64,000 nt of DNA from Pseudomonas sp. ANT_J12 (GTDB lineage: Bacteria; Pseudomonadota; Gammaproteobacteria; Pseudomonadales; Pseudomonadaceae). This document shows positions 35,515 through 43,992 of the stretch, in pieces; the stretch's first letter is position 1; each line of letters opens with the position of its first letter. The position numbers were made by a program, and so were the translations under genes. The DNA is taken from NCBI RefSeq assembly GCF_008370045.1, contig NZ_VOBN01000011.1:62001-126000 (forward strand), written 5' to 3'. Under the pieces are notes generated by a model. That model was given only the letters and a program-made list of their open reading frames with translations, searched no databases and was not told where the DNA came from.

Positions 35515-36168
35515 TTAATGGCCTTCGGACGCGCCGAACATGGTTTTGGCGTAGATCAGGCCCAAACCGTAGGAGCCGCCATTGGCGATGGAGGTTTTCA
35601 CGGTTTCTTCGTAGGTCTCGCTGCGTGCCCAGTCGCGTTGCAGTTCCAACAGGTATTGCAGCGATGTCATCGGCCGGGCGCCGAGCTGGATCATGCGTTG
35701 AATCGCCATGTCATGGGCTTCGATCGACACATCGCCACAGGCATCGGCGATGAAGTACACCTCGAAACCCTGGTCCAGGGCTGACAGCGCCGGGCCAACG
35801 ATGCACACCGAGGTCCAGAGCCCGGCGAGAACGATTTTCTGCTTGCCGAACTTGTTCACTTCAACAGCGATGCGCTCGTCTTCCCAGGTGTTCATGCTGG
35901 TGCGGTCGATCACGTTGTGTTCCGGGAACACCGACTTGATTTCATCGAAGATCGGTCCGGAAAAGCTCTTCTCGGCCACAGTGGTGAGAATGGTCGAAAC
36001 CTTGAAGCCACGCGCAGCCTTGGCCACCAGCGCGGCGTTGTTGCGCAGGGTCACGGCATCGATGGACTTGGTCGCGAAGGACATCTGCGACTGGTGATCA
36101 ATCATGATCAGGGTGTGGTCGGTAGGGGTCAGCAGGGTTTTGCCGGGAACTGCTTTTGCAATGGCCAT
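35515..36168 (-). CDS. YcaC-like cysteine hydrolase (isochorismatase superfamily)
   Basis: This 217-residue paralogue of the gene at 33303 uses ATG 36168 with AAGGACC upstream. It shares LIMIDHQSQMSF, DRTSMNTWED and the nucleophile region LWTSVCIVGPAL. It lies 59 bases upstream of the OprD gene on the same strand and is probably cotranscribed with it. The substrate is unknown; the two paralogues could act on related amides. Confidence 0.85.
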   Translation of the reverse strand: MAIAKAVPGKTLLTPTDHTLIMIDHQSQMSFATKSIDAVTLRNNAALVAKAARGFKVSTILTTVAEKSFSGPIFDEIKSVFPEHNVIDRTSMNTWEDERIAVEVNKFGKQKIVLAGLWTSVCIVGPALSALDQGFEVYFIADACGDVSIEAHDMAIQRMIQLGARPMTSLQYLLELQRDWARSETYEETVKTSIANGGSYGLGLIYAKTMFGASEGH

Positions 36169-36263
36169 CACAAGGTCCTTACGGGAGTGAGTGAAGGCTC
36201 ATGGTTGCGCAGATTCGGCTGGGGATCTTGAGTGGATGTGCTGTGTTTGTGTGTGGTATGAGC

Positions 36264-36291
36264 CCTGCGCGATGCAAGTTCATCGCGCAGG
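36264..36291. terminator. Strong hairpin downstream of phbC
   Basis: CCTGCGCGATG-CAAGTT-CATCGCGCAGG is a perfect 11-bp stem 8 bases past the phbC stop. It has no T-run on the minus strand, so it may stabilise or end the PHB mRNA with help from Rho rather than as a classical intrinsic terminator. Confidence 0.45.
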
Positions 36292-36299
36292 ACGGCGGG

Positions 36300-38003
36300 T
36301 CATTGCATCACATACCGCCCCGGTGCCGACTCAATCGCCGGGAATTGGGCATTGCCGATGTGCAGCGCCGAAGGCTGGCGCTCCCCGGCGTGTTCGGCCA
36401 GCCAGGCAAACCAGTCATTCCACCAGCTACCGGGATGTTGCTGGGCATTCATGAACCATGTGTCCGGTTTTTTGCTGATGCGGTTGTTGGTCCAGTAATG
36501 ACGCTTCTGATTGGCCGGCGGGTTGATCACCCCGGCGATATGCCCCGAGGCGCCGAGCACAAAGCGCTTGGTCCCGCCGAGCAGTTCGGTGCTGGCGTAG
36601 GCGCTTCGCCACGGCACGATGTGGTCGTCGTGGGTGGCGAGGATGTAGGCCGGTGCCTCGATGGCCCGCAGGTCGAGTTTGACCCCGCAGCAATCCAGCT
36701 CACCGGACTTCAAGTCGTTCTGCAAATACGTGTGGCGCAAATACCAGCAATACATCGGGCCGGGCAGGTTGGTGCTGTCGTTGTTCCAGAACAGCAGGTC
36801 CAGGGCGACCGGCTTCTGGCCCTTGAGGTATTTGTCGACGTTGTAGTTCCACCACAAGTCATTGGGGCGCAGCAGGGAGAAGGTGTTGCCCATGTCCTCG
36901 CCCTTGAACAGGCCGATGGGGCCGTCCAGCCCGCCGATGGTGCGTTCGCGGTAGGCCACCAGTTTTTCGTCGACAAAGATGTCGATGGGGCCGGTGTCGA
37001 GGTAATCGAGGAATGTGGTCAACAGGCTGACGCTGGCGATGTCTTTATCGCCACGCGCGGCCAACACCGCCAGCGCCGTGCTCAACAGCGTGCCGCCGAT
37101 ACAGAAGCCGACGCAATTGGGTCGTTGCTCGCCGCTGATCTCGCGGGTCACTTGCAGGCCTTTGATGATGCCGGTTTCGATCAGGTCATCCCACGTGGTG
37201 TTGGCGTGGGCCTGGTCGAAGTTGCGCCAGGACATCAGAAACACCGGATGGCCTTGCTGCAACAGATGGCCGATCATCGAGTTGTCGGGGCGCAAATCGA
37301 GGATGTAGTACTTGTTGATCGACGGCGGCACCACGAACACCGGGCGCCGGTACTGGGTTTCGGTTTGCGGGTAGTACTGGATCAGCTGGAACAATTCGTT
37401 CTCGAACACCACTTCGCCGGGTGTTGTCGCCAGGTCCTCGCCGACCTTGAACGCATTGCTGTCGCACTGGCGCATCTTGCCTTCTTGCAGGTCGCTGGCC
37501 AGGTGCAGCAACCCCGTGAGCAGGCTGGCGCCCTGGGTATCGACCACCCGTTGTAACGCGTCAGGGTTACTCGCCAGGAAGTTGCTCGGCGCGCCGGCGG
37601 CGATGGCTTGCTCCACCAGGTACAGCAGGCGTTGGCGCGGTTTCTTGTCCTTGATCGGCAACTTGTCGAGCAGCTTCAGCAGAAAGCCGGCGTTGAGCAG
37701 GTAAAACGCGGCGAGTGAACCGAACAGCGGTTGGCTCCAGGCGCCGCTGGCGAAGCGTCGATCATCGAAGGTGAACGGCTGGCCGGTCATCAGGCGCTGG
37801 CCGAGGTCACCCCATTGCAGTTGATAGTCGGACTGCAGGCTGTCGAGGGTGCCACGGGGCAGGTCAAACCAGTCGTTGTATTCCTGCCCGGTGAACCACG
37901 GATTAGTGCTGACCCACAGGCGTAATTGTTGCACTGCAAAGGAGGCAATGAACGGAACCTGGCCAGACCAGTAAGTGTTGAAGGTGTGCGCGTTGTTATC
38001 CAT
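36300..38003 (-). CDS. phbC: Class I polyhydroxyalkanoate (PHB) synthase
   Basis: This 567-residue protein uses ATG 38003 with AAGGAG upstream. The N-terminal PhaC_N domain precedes an alpha/beta-hydrolase fold with the modified lipase box GFCIGG (nucleophile Cys301), the acid in ATHDDHIVP and the histidine in GASGHIAGVINPP. These are the Cys-Asp-His residues that polymerise (R)-3-hydroxybutyryl-CoA. Length and sequence (EDLATTPGEVVFENELFQLI) are class I, unlike the medium-chain class II synthases normal in pseudomonads. It follows phbB and phbA in the same direction, as in the phbRBAC cluster of Pseudomonas sp. 61-3. Confidence 0.93.
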   Translation of the reverse strand: MDNNAHTFNTYWSGQVPFIASFAVQQLRLWVSTNPWFTGQEYNDWFDLPRGTLDSLQSDYQLQWGDLGQRLMTGQPFTFDDRRFASGAWSQPLFGSLAAFYLLNAGFLLKLLDKLPIKDKKPRQRLLYLVEQAIAAGAPSNFLASNPDALQRVVDTQGASLLTGLLHLASDLQEGKMRQCDSNAFKVGEDLATTPGEVVFENELFQLIQYYPQTETQYRRPVFVVPPSINKYYILDLRPDNSMIGHLLQQGHPVFLMSWRNFDQAHANTTWDDLIETGIIKGLQVTREISGEQRPNCVGFCIGGTLLSTALAVLAARGDKDIASVSLLTTFLDYLDTGPIDIFVDEKLVAYRERTIGGLDGPIGLFKGEDMGNTFSLLRPNDLWWNYNVDKYLKGQKPVALDLLFWNNDSTNLPGPMYCWYLRHTYLQNDLKSGELDCCGVKLDLRAIEAPAYILATHDDHIVPWRSAYASTELLGGTKRFVLGASGHIAGVINPPANQKRHYWTNNRISKKPDTWFMNAQQHPGSWWNDWFAWLAEHAGERQPSALHIGNAQFPAIESAPGRYVMQ

Positions 38004-38034
38004 GGAACTCCTTGCCCACAAAGGTCAGCCGGGC

Positions 38035-38066
38035 AGAAAAAAGCGCGACACCGCGTACGGTGCCGC
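38035..38066 (-). terminator. Internal terminator/attenuator-like hairpin between phbA and phbC
   Basis: On the minus strand GCGGCACCG-TACG-CGGTGTCGC (one mismatch) is followed by GCTTTTTT, the form of an intrinsic terminator, in the 94-base gap after phbA. Partial read-through would lower synthase relative to thiolase and reductase. Confidence 0.5.
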
Positions 38067-38097
38067 GTCATTAGCAAAGGCAAGCAGTTCGGTGTGA

Positions 38098-39276
38098 CTA
38101 GCGCTCGATGACCAGGCTGACGCCTTGCCCGCCACCGATGCACAACGTGGCCAGGCCTTTATGGCCATCGCGACGAATCAGTTCGAACAACAGCGACACC
38201 AGAATCCGTGCCCCTGAGGCGCCGATCGGATGACCGAGGGCAATCGCACCGCCGTTGACGTTGACCTTGCTGGTGTCCCAGCCCAGTTCTTTGCCGACCG
38301 CCAGTGACTGCGCAGCGAAGGCTTCATTGGCTTCGATCAGGTCCAGGTCATCAAGGCTCCAGCCGGCCTTTTCCAGCGCCAGGCGGGTGGCCGGAACCGG
38401 GCCGATGCCCATGATCGACGGGTCAACGCCGGCACTGGCGTACGCCTTGATCCGCGCCAGGACCGGTAACCCCAAGGCTTGGGCCTTGGCGGCGCTGGCC
38501 AGCAACAGCACGGCGGCGCCGTCGTTGAGGGTCGACGAGTTGCCGGCGGTAACGCTGCCGTCTTTCTGGAACGCCGGCTTCAGCTTGCCCAGGGACTGGG
38601 CGCTGCTGTCCGCTCGTGGCTGTTCATCGGTGTCGAAGGCCAGCGGTTCGCCCTTGCGCTGGGGAATCAGGATCGGGGTGATTTCACGCTTGAAGTACCC
38701 GGCTTCGATGGCCGCTGCGGCTTTCTGCTGCGAGGCGGCGGCGAAGGTGTCCTGTTGCTCACGGGTGACACTGTATTTCTCAGCCAGATTCTCTGCGGTG
38801 ATGCCCATGTGGTAGTCGTTGAAGGCATCCCACAAACCGTCCTGAATCACGCTGTCTTGCAGTTGCGCATGGCCCAGGCGCAAACCGGTGCGGGCCTTGG
38901 GCAGGACGTAAGGCGCCAGGCTCATGTTTTCCTGGCCGCCGGCAATCACCAGTTCGGCGTCACCACAGCGGATGGCCTGGACCGCCAGTTGCACAGCCTT
39001 GAGCCCGGAGCCACAGACTTTGTTCAGGGTCATGGCAGGGGTGGTGAAGGGCAGGCCGGCCTTGATCGCGGTCTGGCGTGCCGGGTTCTGTCCGGCACCG
39101 GCGCTGAGCACCTGGCCGAGGATCACTTCATCGATCTGTTCGCCGTTGATACCGGTCTGTTCCAGCAAGCGGCGAATCAGCGCCGCGCCCAGTTCGGTGG
39201 CCGGAATCGCGGACAAGGCACCCTGGAAGCTGCCAATGGCGGTACGAGTAGCGGCAACGATTACGACTTCGTTCAT
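38098..39276 (-). CDS. phbA: Acetyl-CoA C-acetyltransferase (beta-ketothiolase)
   Basis: This 392-residue protein starts MNEVVIVAATRTAIGSFQG at 39276 with GAGGTC upstream. The thiolase active-site Cys88 (NKVCGSGLKA), the GHPIGASGAR histidine loop and the C-terminal CIGGGQG cysteine are present, in the 392-393-residue size of biosynthetic thiolases. It condenses two acetyl-CoA to acetoacetyl-CoA, the first step of PHB synthesis. It lies between phbB and phbC in one operon. Confidence 0.94.
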   Translation of the reverse strand: MNEVVIVAATRTAIGSFQGALSAIPATELGAALIRRLLEQTGINGEQIDEVILGQVLSAGAGQNPARQTAIKAGLPFTTPAMTLNKVCGSGLKAVQLAVQAIRCGDAELVIAGGQENMSLAPYVLPKARTGLRLGHAQLQDSVIQDGLWDAFNDYHMGITAENLAEKYSVTREQQDTFAAASQQKAAAAIEAGYFKREITPILIPQRKGEPLAFDTDEQPRADSSAQSLGKLKPAFQKDGSVTAGNSSTLNDGAAVLLLASAAKAQALGLPVLARIKAYASAGVDPSIMGIGPVPATRLALEKAGWSLDDLDLIEANEAFAAQSLAVGKELGWDTSKVNVNGGAIALGHPIGASGARILVSLLFELIRRDGHKGLATLCIGGGQGVSLVIER

Positions 39277-39333
39277 GCGTGACCTCATTAAGAATGTGTC
39301 GAACGGCAGCAGGGCCTCCTTGCCCTGCACGGG

Positions 39334-40080
39334 TTACTGCATATTCATGCCGCCGTTGACCGAGAAGTCGGCACCGGTGCTGTAGGCCGACTCATCGGAC
39401 GCCAGCCAGGCGACGATGGAGGCAATTTCTTCCGGTTGGCCGAGGCGACCGACTGGTGTGGCGGCGATCATGCTGTCGAGGATGTCCGGGCGAATGGCCG
39501 CGGTCATGCTGGTCTGGATGTAGCCCGGCGACACGGTATTGACGGTCACGCCCTTGCCCGACACTTCCCGCGCCAGGGCCATGGTGAAACCGTGGATGCC
39601 GGCCTTGGCCGCGCTGTAGTTGGTCTGGCCGAACTGGCCGCGTTGGCCGTTGATGGACGAGATGTTGATGATCCGGCCCCAGCCTTTGCTCAACATGCCT
39701 TCAATCACCTGTTTGGTGGTGTTGAACATGCCGCTGAGGTTGGTGCCGATCACCGCGTTCCAGTCTTCGGGGGTGAGCTTGCGGAACGAGGCATCCCGGG
39801 TGATGCCGGCGTTGTTGACCAGCACGTCCACCGGACCGTACGTCTCCTTGACCCACTCAAACGCCGCGCGAGTTGACTCCCAGTCGGTGATGTCACCGTA
39901 GACAAAATGGAACTCGAACCCGGCTGCCGACTGGGCGGCGGCCCATTCTTCCTTGCGGCTGGAATTGGCGCTGCAGCCCACCACCACCTTGAAGCCTTCC
40001 TGGTAAAGACGCTGGCTGATCGCCGTACCAATCCCACCCATACCGCCGGTTACCAATGCAATACGACCAAGCGACTTCAT
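39334..40080 (-). CDS. phbB: Acetoacetyl-CoA reductase (NADPH)
   Basis: This 248-residue short-chain dehydrogenase starts at ATG 40080 with AAGGAAG. The cofactor loop is TGGMGGIG, and the catalytic Ser142, Tyr155 and Lys159 are visible (NISSINGQ, TNYSAAKAG). NNAGITRD and the ending FSVNGGMNMQ match PhbB. It reduces acetoacetyl-CoA to (R)-3-hydroxybutyryl-CoA for the synthase. It is the first gene of the phbBAC operon, divergent from the AraC regulator phbR. A Crc/Hfq-like CA motif precedes its ribosome site. Confidence 0.94.
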   Translation of the reverse strand: MKSLGRIALVTGGMGGIGTAISQRLYQEGFKVVVGCSANSSRKEEWAAAQSAAGFEFHFVYGDITDWESTRAAFEWVKETYGPVDVLVNNAGITRDASFRKLTPEDWNAVIGTNLSGMFNTTKQVIEGMLSKGWGRIINISSINGQRGQFGQTNYSAAKAGIHGFTMALAREVSGKGVTVNTVSPGYIQTSMTAAIRPDILDSMIAATPVGRLGQPEEIASIVAWLASDESAYSTGADFSVNGGMNMQ

Positions 40081-40093
40081 AGACTTCTTCCTT

Positions 40094-40101
40094 TTATTAT
40101 T
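40094..40101 (-). promoter_or_regulatory. Possible Crc/Hfq CA motif in the phbB leader
   Basis: On the minus strand AATAATAA lies immediately before the AAGGAAG ribosome site of phbB and fits the AANAANAA motif bound by Hfq-Crc in pseudomonads. It would repress translation when preferred carbon sources are present. Confidence 0.4.
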
Positions 40102-40112
40102 TTGCGCTGCAA
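40100..40112. promoter_or_regulatory. Possible degenerate PhbF half-site upstream of phbB
   Basis: TTTTGCGCTGCAA resembles the arm TTTTGTGCACTGCAA of the inverted repeat upstream of the phasin gene, lacking two central bases. It is low-confidence evidence that the PhaR-type repressor also acts on phbB. Confidence 0.25.
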
Positions 40113-40190
40113 GATGGGAGGATTGTTCGGTATGGGTGGGGGCTGGGGAAGTGTTGTGAGGTGACTGTTTGGTGTCCAACGACGCCAGAA

Positions 40191-40205
40191 GTCGCTAAAA
40201 GCGAC
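40191..40205. promoter_or_regulatory. Inverted repeat in the phbB-phbR divergent region
   Basis: GTCGCT-AAA-AGCGAC is a perfect 6-bp inverted repeat in the middle of the 241-base divergent region. It is a candidate operator for the AraC-type PhbR or another regulator; the remaining intergenic sequence shows no gene. Confidence 0.3.
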
Positions 40206-40321
40206 GAGTACCTATACTGGGATCAACACTCGACACTGAACGGCCCAATATTCTTTGATTCAGACGCAGATCCGTATGGCCCGAACAGGATGTTCGGCAC
40301 CACAGGTCATTGAGGACGCCC

Positions 40322-41359
40322 ATGTACAGAATGAGTTCAGGCTATGCCAGCGTGCTGGTGAATACGCTTTCTGCTCAAGGACTGGATGTCGCCAGCTTGT
40401 GCCAAGAGGCCGGACTGGACATCCATCTGGCGAAACTGCCCGGTGCGTTTTGCGAACGCCGGGCGATCTATCGATTGTGGGCCCTGGCCGCGCAGGCCAG
40501 CGCTGACCCGGACATCGGCTTGAAAGCCTATGGCAACTTCCATCCCGGCAGTTTCCAGATTGTCGGCTACACCATGATGTCCAGCCTGAACCTGAAAAGG
40601 GCGATAGAACGGCTGGTGCGTTTCAGCCCGTTGATCGGTACCGGCTTCAGCCTGTTTTTCACCGCTGAGCAGCAAAACTTTCGATTGGCGGCGCTTGATC
40701 ATCAGCAGGCCGGCTCGGTCAAACCCCGGCAATACGTCGACGCCGCCCTGGCGTCCCTGATGGGGTTTTGCCGTTGGCTGGCAGGCGGCAACTCGCCGCA
40801 GCCGTTGCAGGTGCAGTTCAGTTATCCCGAACCCGCCGACACTTCGGAACATCGGCGTTTGTTTGGCTGCAACCTGCAGTTCAACGCACCCTACGACAGC
40901 ATTCTGTTCGACGGCCAGGAAGTGCTGCGCCCGTTGAGCATGGCCAACGAGACACTGGCGGTGCTGCACGACAGTTTTGCCGAGGCACAACTTGACCTGC
41001 TGTTTGGCTTCTCGATTGTCGGCCGGATTCGCGCGTTGATCAGCGAGCGGTTGAGCCAGGGGCAAGGGCAGTACGACATGGAGTCGATCGCCGCGGCGCT
41101 GAACATCAGCAAACGTACGCTGCAACGCTCGCTGGAAAAGGAAGGGACGCAATTCAAGGATGTGCAGAATGCGGTGCGCCGGCAATTGGCTGACTACTAC
41201 CTGCGCCACTCTCATTTCAACATGAAGCATGTGGCGTATCTCCTTGGTTTCCATGACCACAGCAGCTTCAACAAGGCGTGCAGCCGGTGGTTCGGGATGA
41301 CGCCGGGGCAGTATCGGGCGGATGAATCTTTTGACGTCGAGACAGCCGCATCGGCCTGA
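40322..41359 (+). CDS. phbR: AraC-family transcriptional activator PhbR
   Basis: This 345-residue protein is counted from ATG 40322 (MYRMSSGYASVLVNTL), with GAGG six bases upstream. The N-terminal part (about 15-200) is the arabinose-binding-like regulatory domain of the OruR/PhbR branch (GFHPGSFQIVGY-like, ERLVRFSPLIGTGFSL), and the C-terminal double helix-turn-helix reads SIAAALNISKRTLQRSL and VAYLLGFHDHSSFNKACSRWFGMTPGQYR. Divergent orientation from phbBAC matches phbR of Pseudomonas sp. 61-3, an activator of PHB genes. Its stop codon lies in the loop of the terminator hairpin. Confidence 0.9.
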   Translation: MYRMSSGYASVLVNTLSAQGLDVASLCQEAGLDIHLAKLPGAFCERRAIYRLWALAAQASADPDIGLKAYGNFHPGSFQIVGYTMMSSLNLKRAIERLVRFSPLIGTGFSLFFTAEQQNFRLAALDHQQAGSVKPRQYVDAALASLMGFCRWLAGGNSPQPLQVQFSYPEPADTSEHRRLFGCNLQFNAPYDSILFDGQEVLRPLSMANETLAVLHDSFAEAQLDLLFGFSIVGRIRALISERLSQGQGQYDMESIAAALNISKRTLQRSLEKEGTQFKDVQNAVRRQLADYYLRHSHFNMKHVAYLLGFHDHSSFNKACSRWFGMTPGQYRADESFDVETAASA

Positions 41360-41385
41360 TCTGGCCGATGCGGTTCGGTTTTATT
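41346..41385. terminator. Bidirectional terminator between phbR and phbX
   Basis: CCGCATCGGCC-TGATCT-GGCCGATGCGG is a perfect 11-bp stem; the phbR stop TGA (41357-41359) sits in the loop. TTCGGTTTTATTTC follows on the plus strand. It separates two convergent genes. Confidence 0.65.
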
Positions 41386-43747
41386 TCTTTGGTGGTTTCT
41401 TCGAGGTTTTGCGGGGTTTGGTGGGTTGCGGCGTCGGGACTTCAACCTTGGCGACAGGCGCGGGTTGTTCAGGAACTGCATCAGCCTCGCTGGGCGGTTG
41501 AGTCAGGTCAAAACCCGGTAGCGGTACTTCAAGCAAGGTGTGCAACTCGCACCAGAATCCGTGCCCGGCCGCGTTCTCGTTCAACAGTTCCGGCAGCAGA
41601 TTGGCAACGGCGGCCAATACCTGCTGGCGCTCCTCGGTTTCAGGCAGCAATAGCGGCAGGCTTTGCAGGCTTTCTTGCGGATAAGTGAGGACCAGCATTT
41701 TCTGCGTTTGCAGGGTGTCACGCAGATCCAGCGGTTCGACGCTGTGGTCCTGCAACAAGCGCTGCATTTGTTCGAGCAGTTTGTCGAGATTGGCTTTGCC
41801 TCGCGCGTCGCTGTCGCGGTCCAGCAGGAACAGGATGCGCACCAGCGCTTCCATCAGGCCGCCCAGGGGCAGGGCGGTTTGCAGGCGTTCGAGCAGTGCT
41901 TTGTCGTGGTTCTCGGCGTGGGCTTGCAGATCGCGCGTTGGCACGTTGCCGCTGAGTTGGTTGAGTGCGCCGTAGACGCCGTAGAAACACAGTTCCTGGG
42001 TGGCATCGCGTAGATCGCGGTAGGCGTTCAAAGTGTCCTGAACCTGGTTGGAGAACAACGCCTGCAAGGCCAGCAACGGATTGTCGGTGGCGGCGGGGCG
42101 ACGCTCATTGCGCACCTGGGCGGCGCTGCCGGCCAGCCACCAGAGGGCCGGGTTCGAACTGCTCCAGAGCACTTGTTGCTGATGGAACGGATGGGCCTTG
42201 CGTAGCAGATCGGCGGTCGGTTCATTGATCAACGGACGCAGCCACGGCCGAATGAAGCCGTCGTACACGCTGTTGTTGATACTCGAGGCGCGTTCGACCA
42301 GGGCGAATTCGCGATCATCATCCCGGGGCGGCGGCACTTCGCCATGGATGTCGGCGATGCGTCGGGGTTCGAAACGCACGGCGTATTGCGTGTCGGGTAG
42401 ATCGTCGATCAGCATTTCATAGAGCCCGGCGGGCAGGGCGTTGATGGTCTCGACCGCACCCAGCAGCTCGCGGTGTTCACGCCGGGCCACTTCGCCGGAG
42501 ACGAAAATCCCCAGGTGGCCGATGCTCGCGTGACGCAGGTAGACAATGGTCCGCCCGGCGTTCTGCAAGGCCAGGTCACTGGGGTAGACATCGGCGATCC
42601 AGTCCAGCGCCTGTTGCGGCGAGGTGATGTTGTCGCCATAGGAACAAAACACCACCACGGGCACTTCGATGCGCTTGAGGTCGAGCCCGCTGCTCTTGCG
42701 CCCCAGGCCGCCGGACAGCTGATTGCCGATGAACAGGTCGTCGACAATCATCTCGATTTCTTCGCCGTTCAGCAGCGTCGGGCTGCCCCACCAGCGTTCG
42801 AAGTCGAGGAAGCGCGCGGCTTCGGTGTCGACTTCGCTAAACAGGTGGTAGTACTTGCCCCAATAGGTGTTGGCCGGGTCGAGGTTTTCGAAATTGCTCA
42901 CCAGCCAGGTGCCGTCGAACCGCTCGTTGCCCAGATCGCTACCCAAACGCGCCATCCAGCCACCGCCGAGCAAACCGCCGGTGTAGCGCATCGGGTTGCG
43001 GCCATTGACCCCGGCCCAGTACGACAGCGGTGCCCCGTTGACGATGATCAGCCCCGGCAGTTCGGGGCGTGTGGCGGCCAGTCCCATCAACGCCCAACCT
43101 GCCTGGCAGTTGCCGATCACCACCGGTTTGGCGCTGGCGGGATGCCGGGCACTGACTGTTTCGATGAACCGCGCTTGCGCCTCGACGATGTCCGCCAGGG
43201 TTTGCCCGGGAGCGGGTGAGTGACTGAACGAGATGAAGTAGGTGGGATGACCGGCGCGCAGGCTTTCGCCAATGAGTGAATCCTGCTTGAAGCCGCCGAT
43301 GCCGGAGCCATGGCCGCCGCGCGGGTCGATGATGATCACCGGTGGCTGGCTGTCGATGGCTGGTTCGGCGCTGAGGATGCGCAACAGTGAGTAGTTGACC
43401 GGGCGCGGCAGGTCGGCGCCGTTGACCAGGGTTTCATGCTCGAACTTGAGCAGCAGCGGAAAGCCTGCCCGCTCGTGGGCCAAGGTGTTGTCGCCGCGCT
43501 GGCGCAAGGTGTCCCAGAACAACAGGCTGCGTTGGCTGAGGTCGGTGAAGTATTCCTGCCAGTGCGCCGCCGTCGGTTGTTTGAGCTGGCCCTGGCTGAG
43601 CGGCGCGAAGGTTTTTGCCTGGCGCTGCTGCACCGCGTCGAGCACGTTGCGGGTATTGAGCTGTTGTAGGTGATTCAGGTGCTCGAACAACCCGGTCGCC
43701 GGGGAAAGCCCCTCATCTTGCAGCGCAATATTTTCTTCCTGGCCCAT
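41381..43747 (-). CDS. phbX: DUF3141 protein, PhaC-like alpha/beta-hydrolase (PhbX)
   Basis: This 788-residue protein starts at ATG 43747 with AGGAG. The centre (about 125-470) has a PHA-synthase-like hydrolase layout: DPRGGHGSGIGGFKQDSLIGE (cap/strand region), a nucleophile elbow VVIGNCQAGWAL with Cys214, an acid in CSYGDNITSP and a histidine in SIGHLGIF. So a Cys-Asp-His triad appears kept although the box is GxCxA rather than GxCxG. The C-terminal about 60 residues are Pro/Lys-rich. It belongs to DUF3141; in P. extremaustralis a homologous gene called phbX lies beside phbF and phbP. Its activity is unknown; synthesis, depolymerisation or granule binding are possible. Confidence 0.85.
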   Translation of the reverse strand: MGQEENIALQDEGLSPATGLFEHLNHLQQLNTRNVLDAVQQRQAKTFAPLSQGQLKQPTAAHWQEYFTDLSQRSLLFWDTLRQRGDNTLAHERAGFPLLLKFEHETLVNGADLPRPVNYSLLRILSAEPAIDSQPPVIIIDPRGGHGSGIGGFKQDSLIGESLRAGHPTYFISFSHSPAPGQTLADIVEAQARFIETVSARHPASAKPVVIGNCQAGWALMGLAATRPELPGLIIVNGAPLSYWAGVNGRNPMRYTGGLLGGGWMARLGSDLGNERFDGTWLVSNFENLDPANTYWGKYYHLFSEVDTEAARFLDFERWWGSPTLLNGEEIEMIVDDLFIGNQLSGGLGRKSSGLDLKRIEVPVVVFCSYGDNITSPQQALDWIADVYPSDLALQNAGRTIVYLRHASIGHLGIFVSGEVARREHRELLGAVETINALPAGLYEMLIDDLPDTQYAVRFEPRRIADIHGEVPPPRDDDREFALVERASSINNSVYDGFIRPWLRPLINEPTADLLRKAHPFHQQQVLWSSSNPALWWLAGSAAQVRNERRPAATDNPLLALQALFSNQVQDTLNAYRDLRDATQELCFYGVYGALNQLSGNVPTRDLQAHAENHDKALLERLQTALPLGGLMEALVRILFLLDRDSDARGKANLDKLLEQMQRLLQDHSVEPLDLRDTLQTQKMLVLTYPQESLQSLPLLLPETEERQQVLAAVANLLPELLNENAAGHGFWCELHTLLEVPLPGFDLTQPPSEADAVPEQPAPVAKVEVPTPQPTKPRKTSKKPPKK

Positions 43748-43862
43748 GGTGAACTCCTGACACGGTGCGGGGGGAATCGTCAGTCAGTCTAGCGATGGCT
43801 AGGCCGGTCATCGGATTTCCACGAGTCTATAGTGAATAACTACCGCAGGAGTACCGTTTATT

Positions 43863-43909
43863 TTGCAGTGCACAAAATATCCGTTGCCAAACCTTTTTGT
43901 GCACTGCAA
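43863..43909. promoter_or_regulatory. Long inverted-repeat operator candidate between phbX and phasin gene
   Basis: TTGCAGTGCACAAAA (43863-43877) and TTTTGTGCACTGCAA (43895-43909) are perfect 15-base inverted copies with a 17-base spacer. Each arm contains GTGCAC. They flank a possible sigma-70 promoter for the phasin gene (TTGCCA 43884-43889, 17 bases, CAATAT 43907-43912), so a bound repressor would block it. PhaR-type regulators are known to bind TGC-rich sites at phasin promoters; the PhaR-type phbF product is the obvious candidate. Confidence 0.6.
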
Positions 43910-43992
43910 TATCAAGGCTAACGCGACGACTGCCCGGATCGCTGTCGCGTCCTCAGGCCTGAATGGGCCTTCCAGTACCAGGAGATTTCAGC

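Noticed and set aside
36201..37556. Plus-strand frame of about 450 codons opposite phbC
   Set aside because: Antisense to phbC, whose active-site motifs are intact; no domain or ribosome site.
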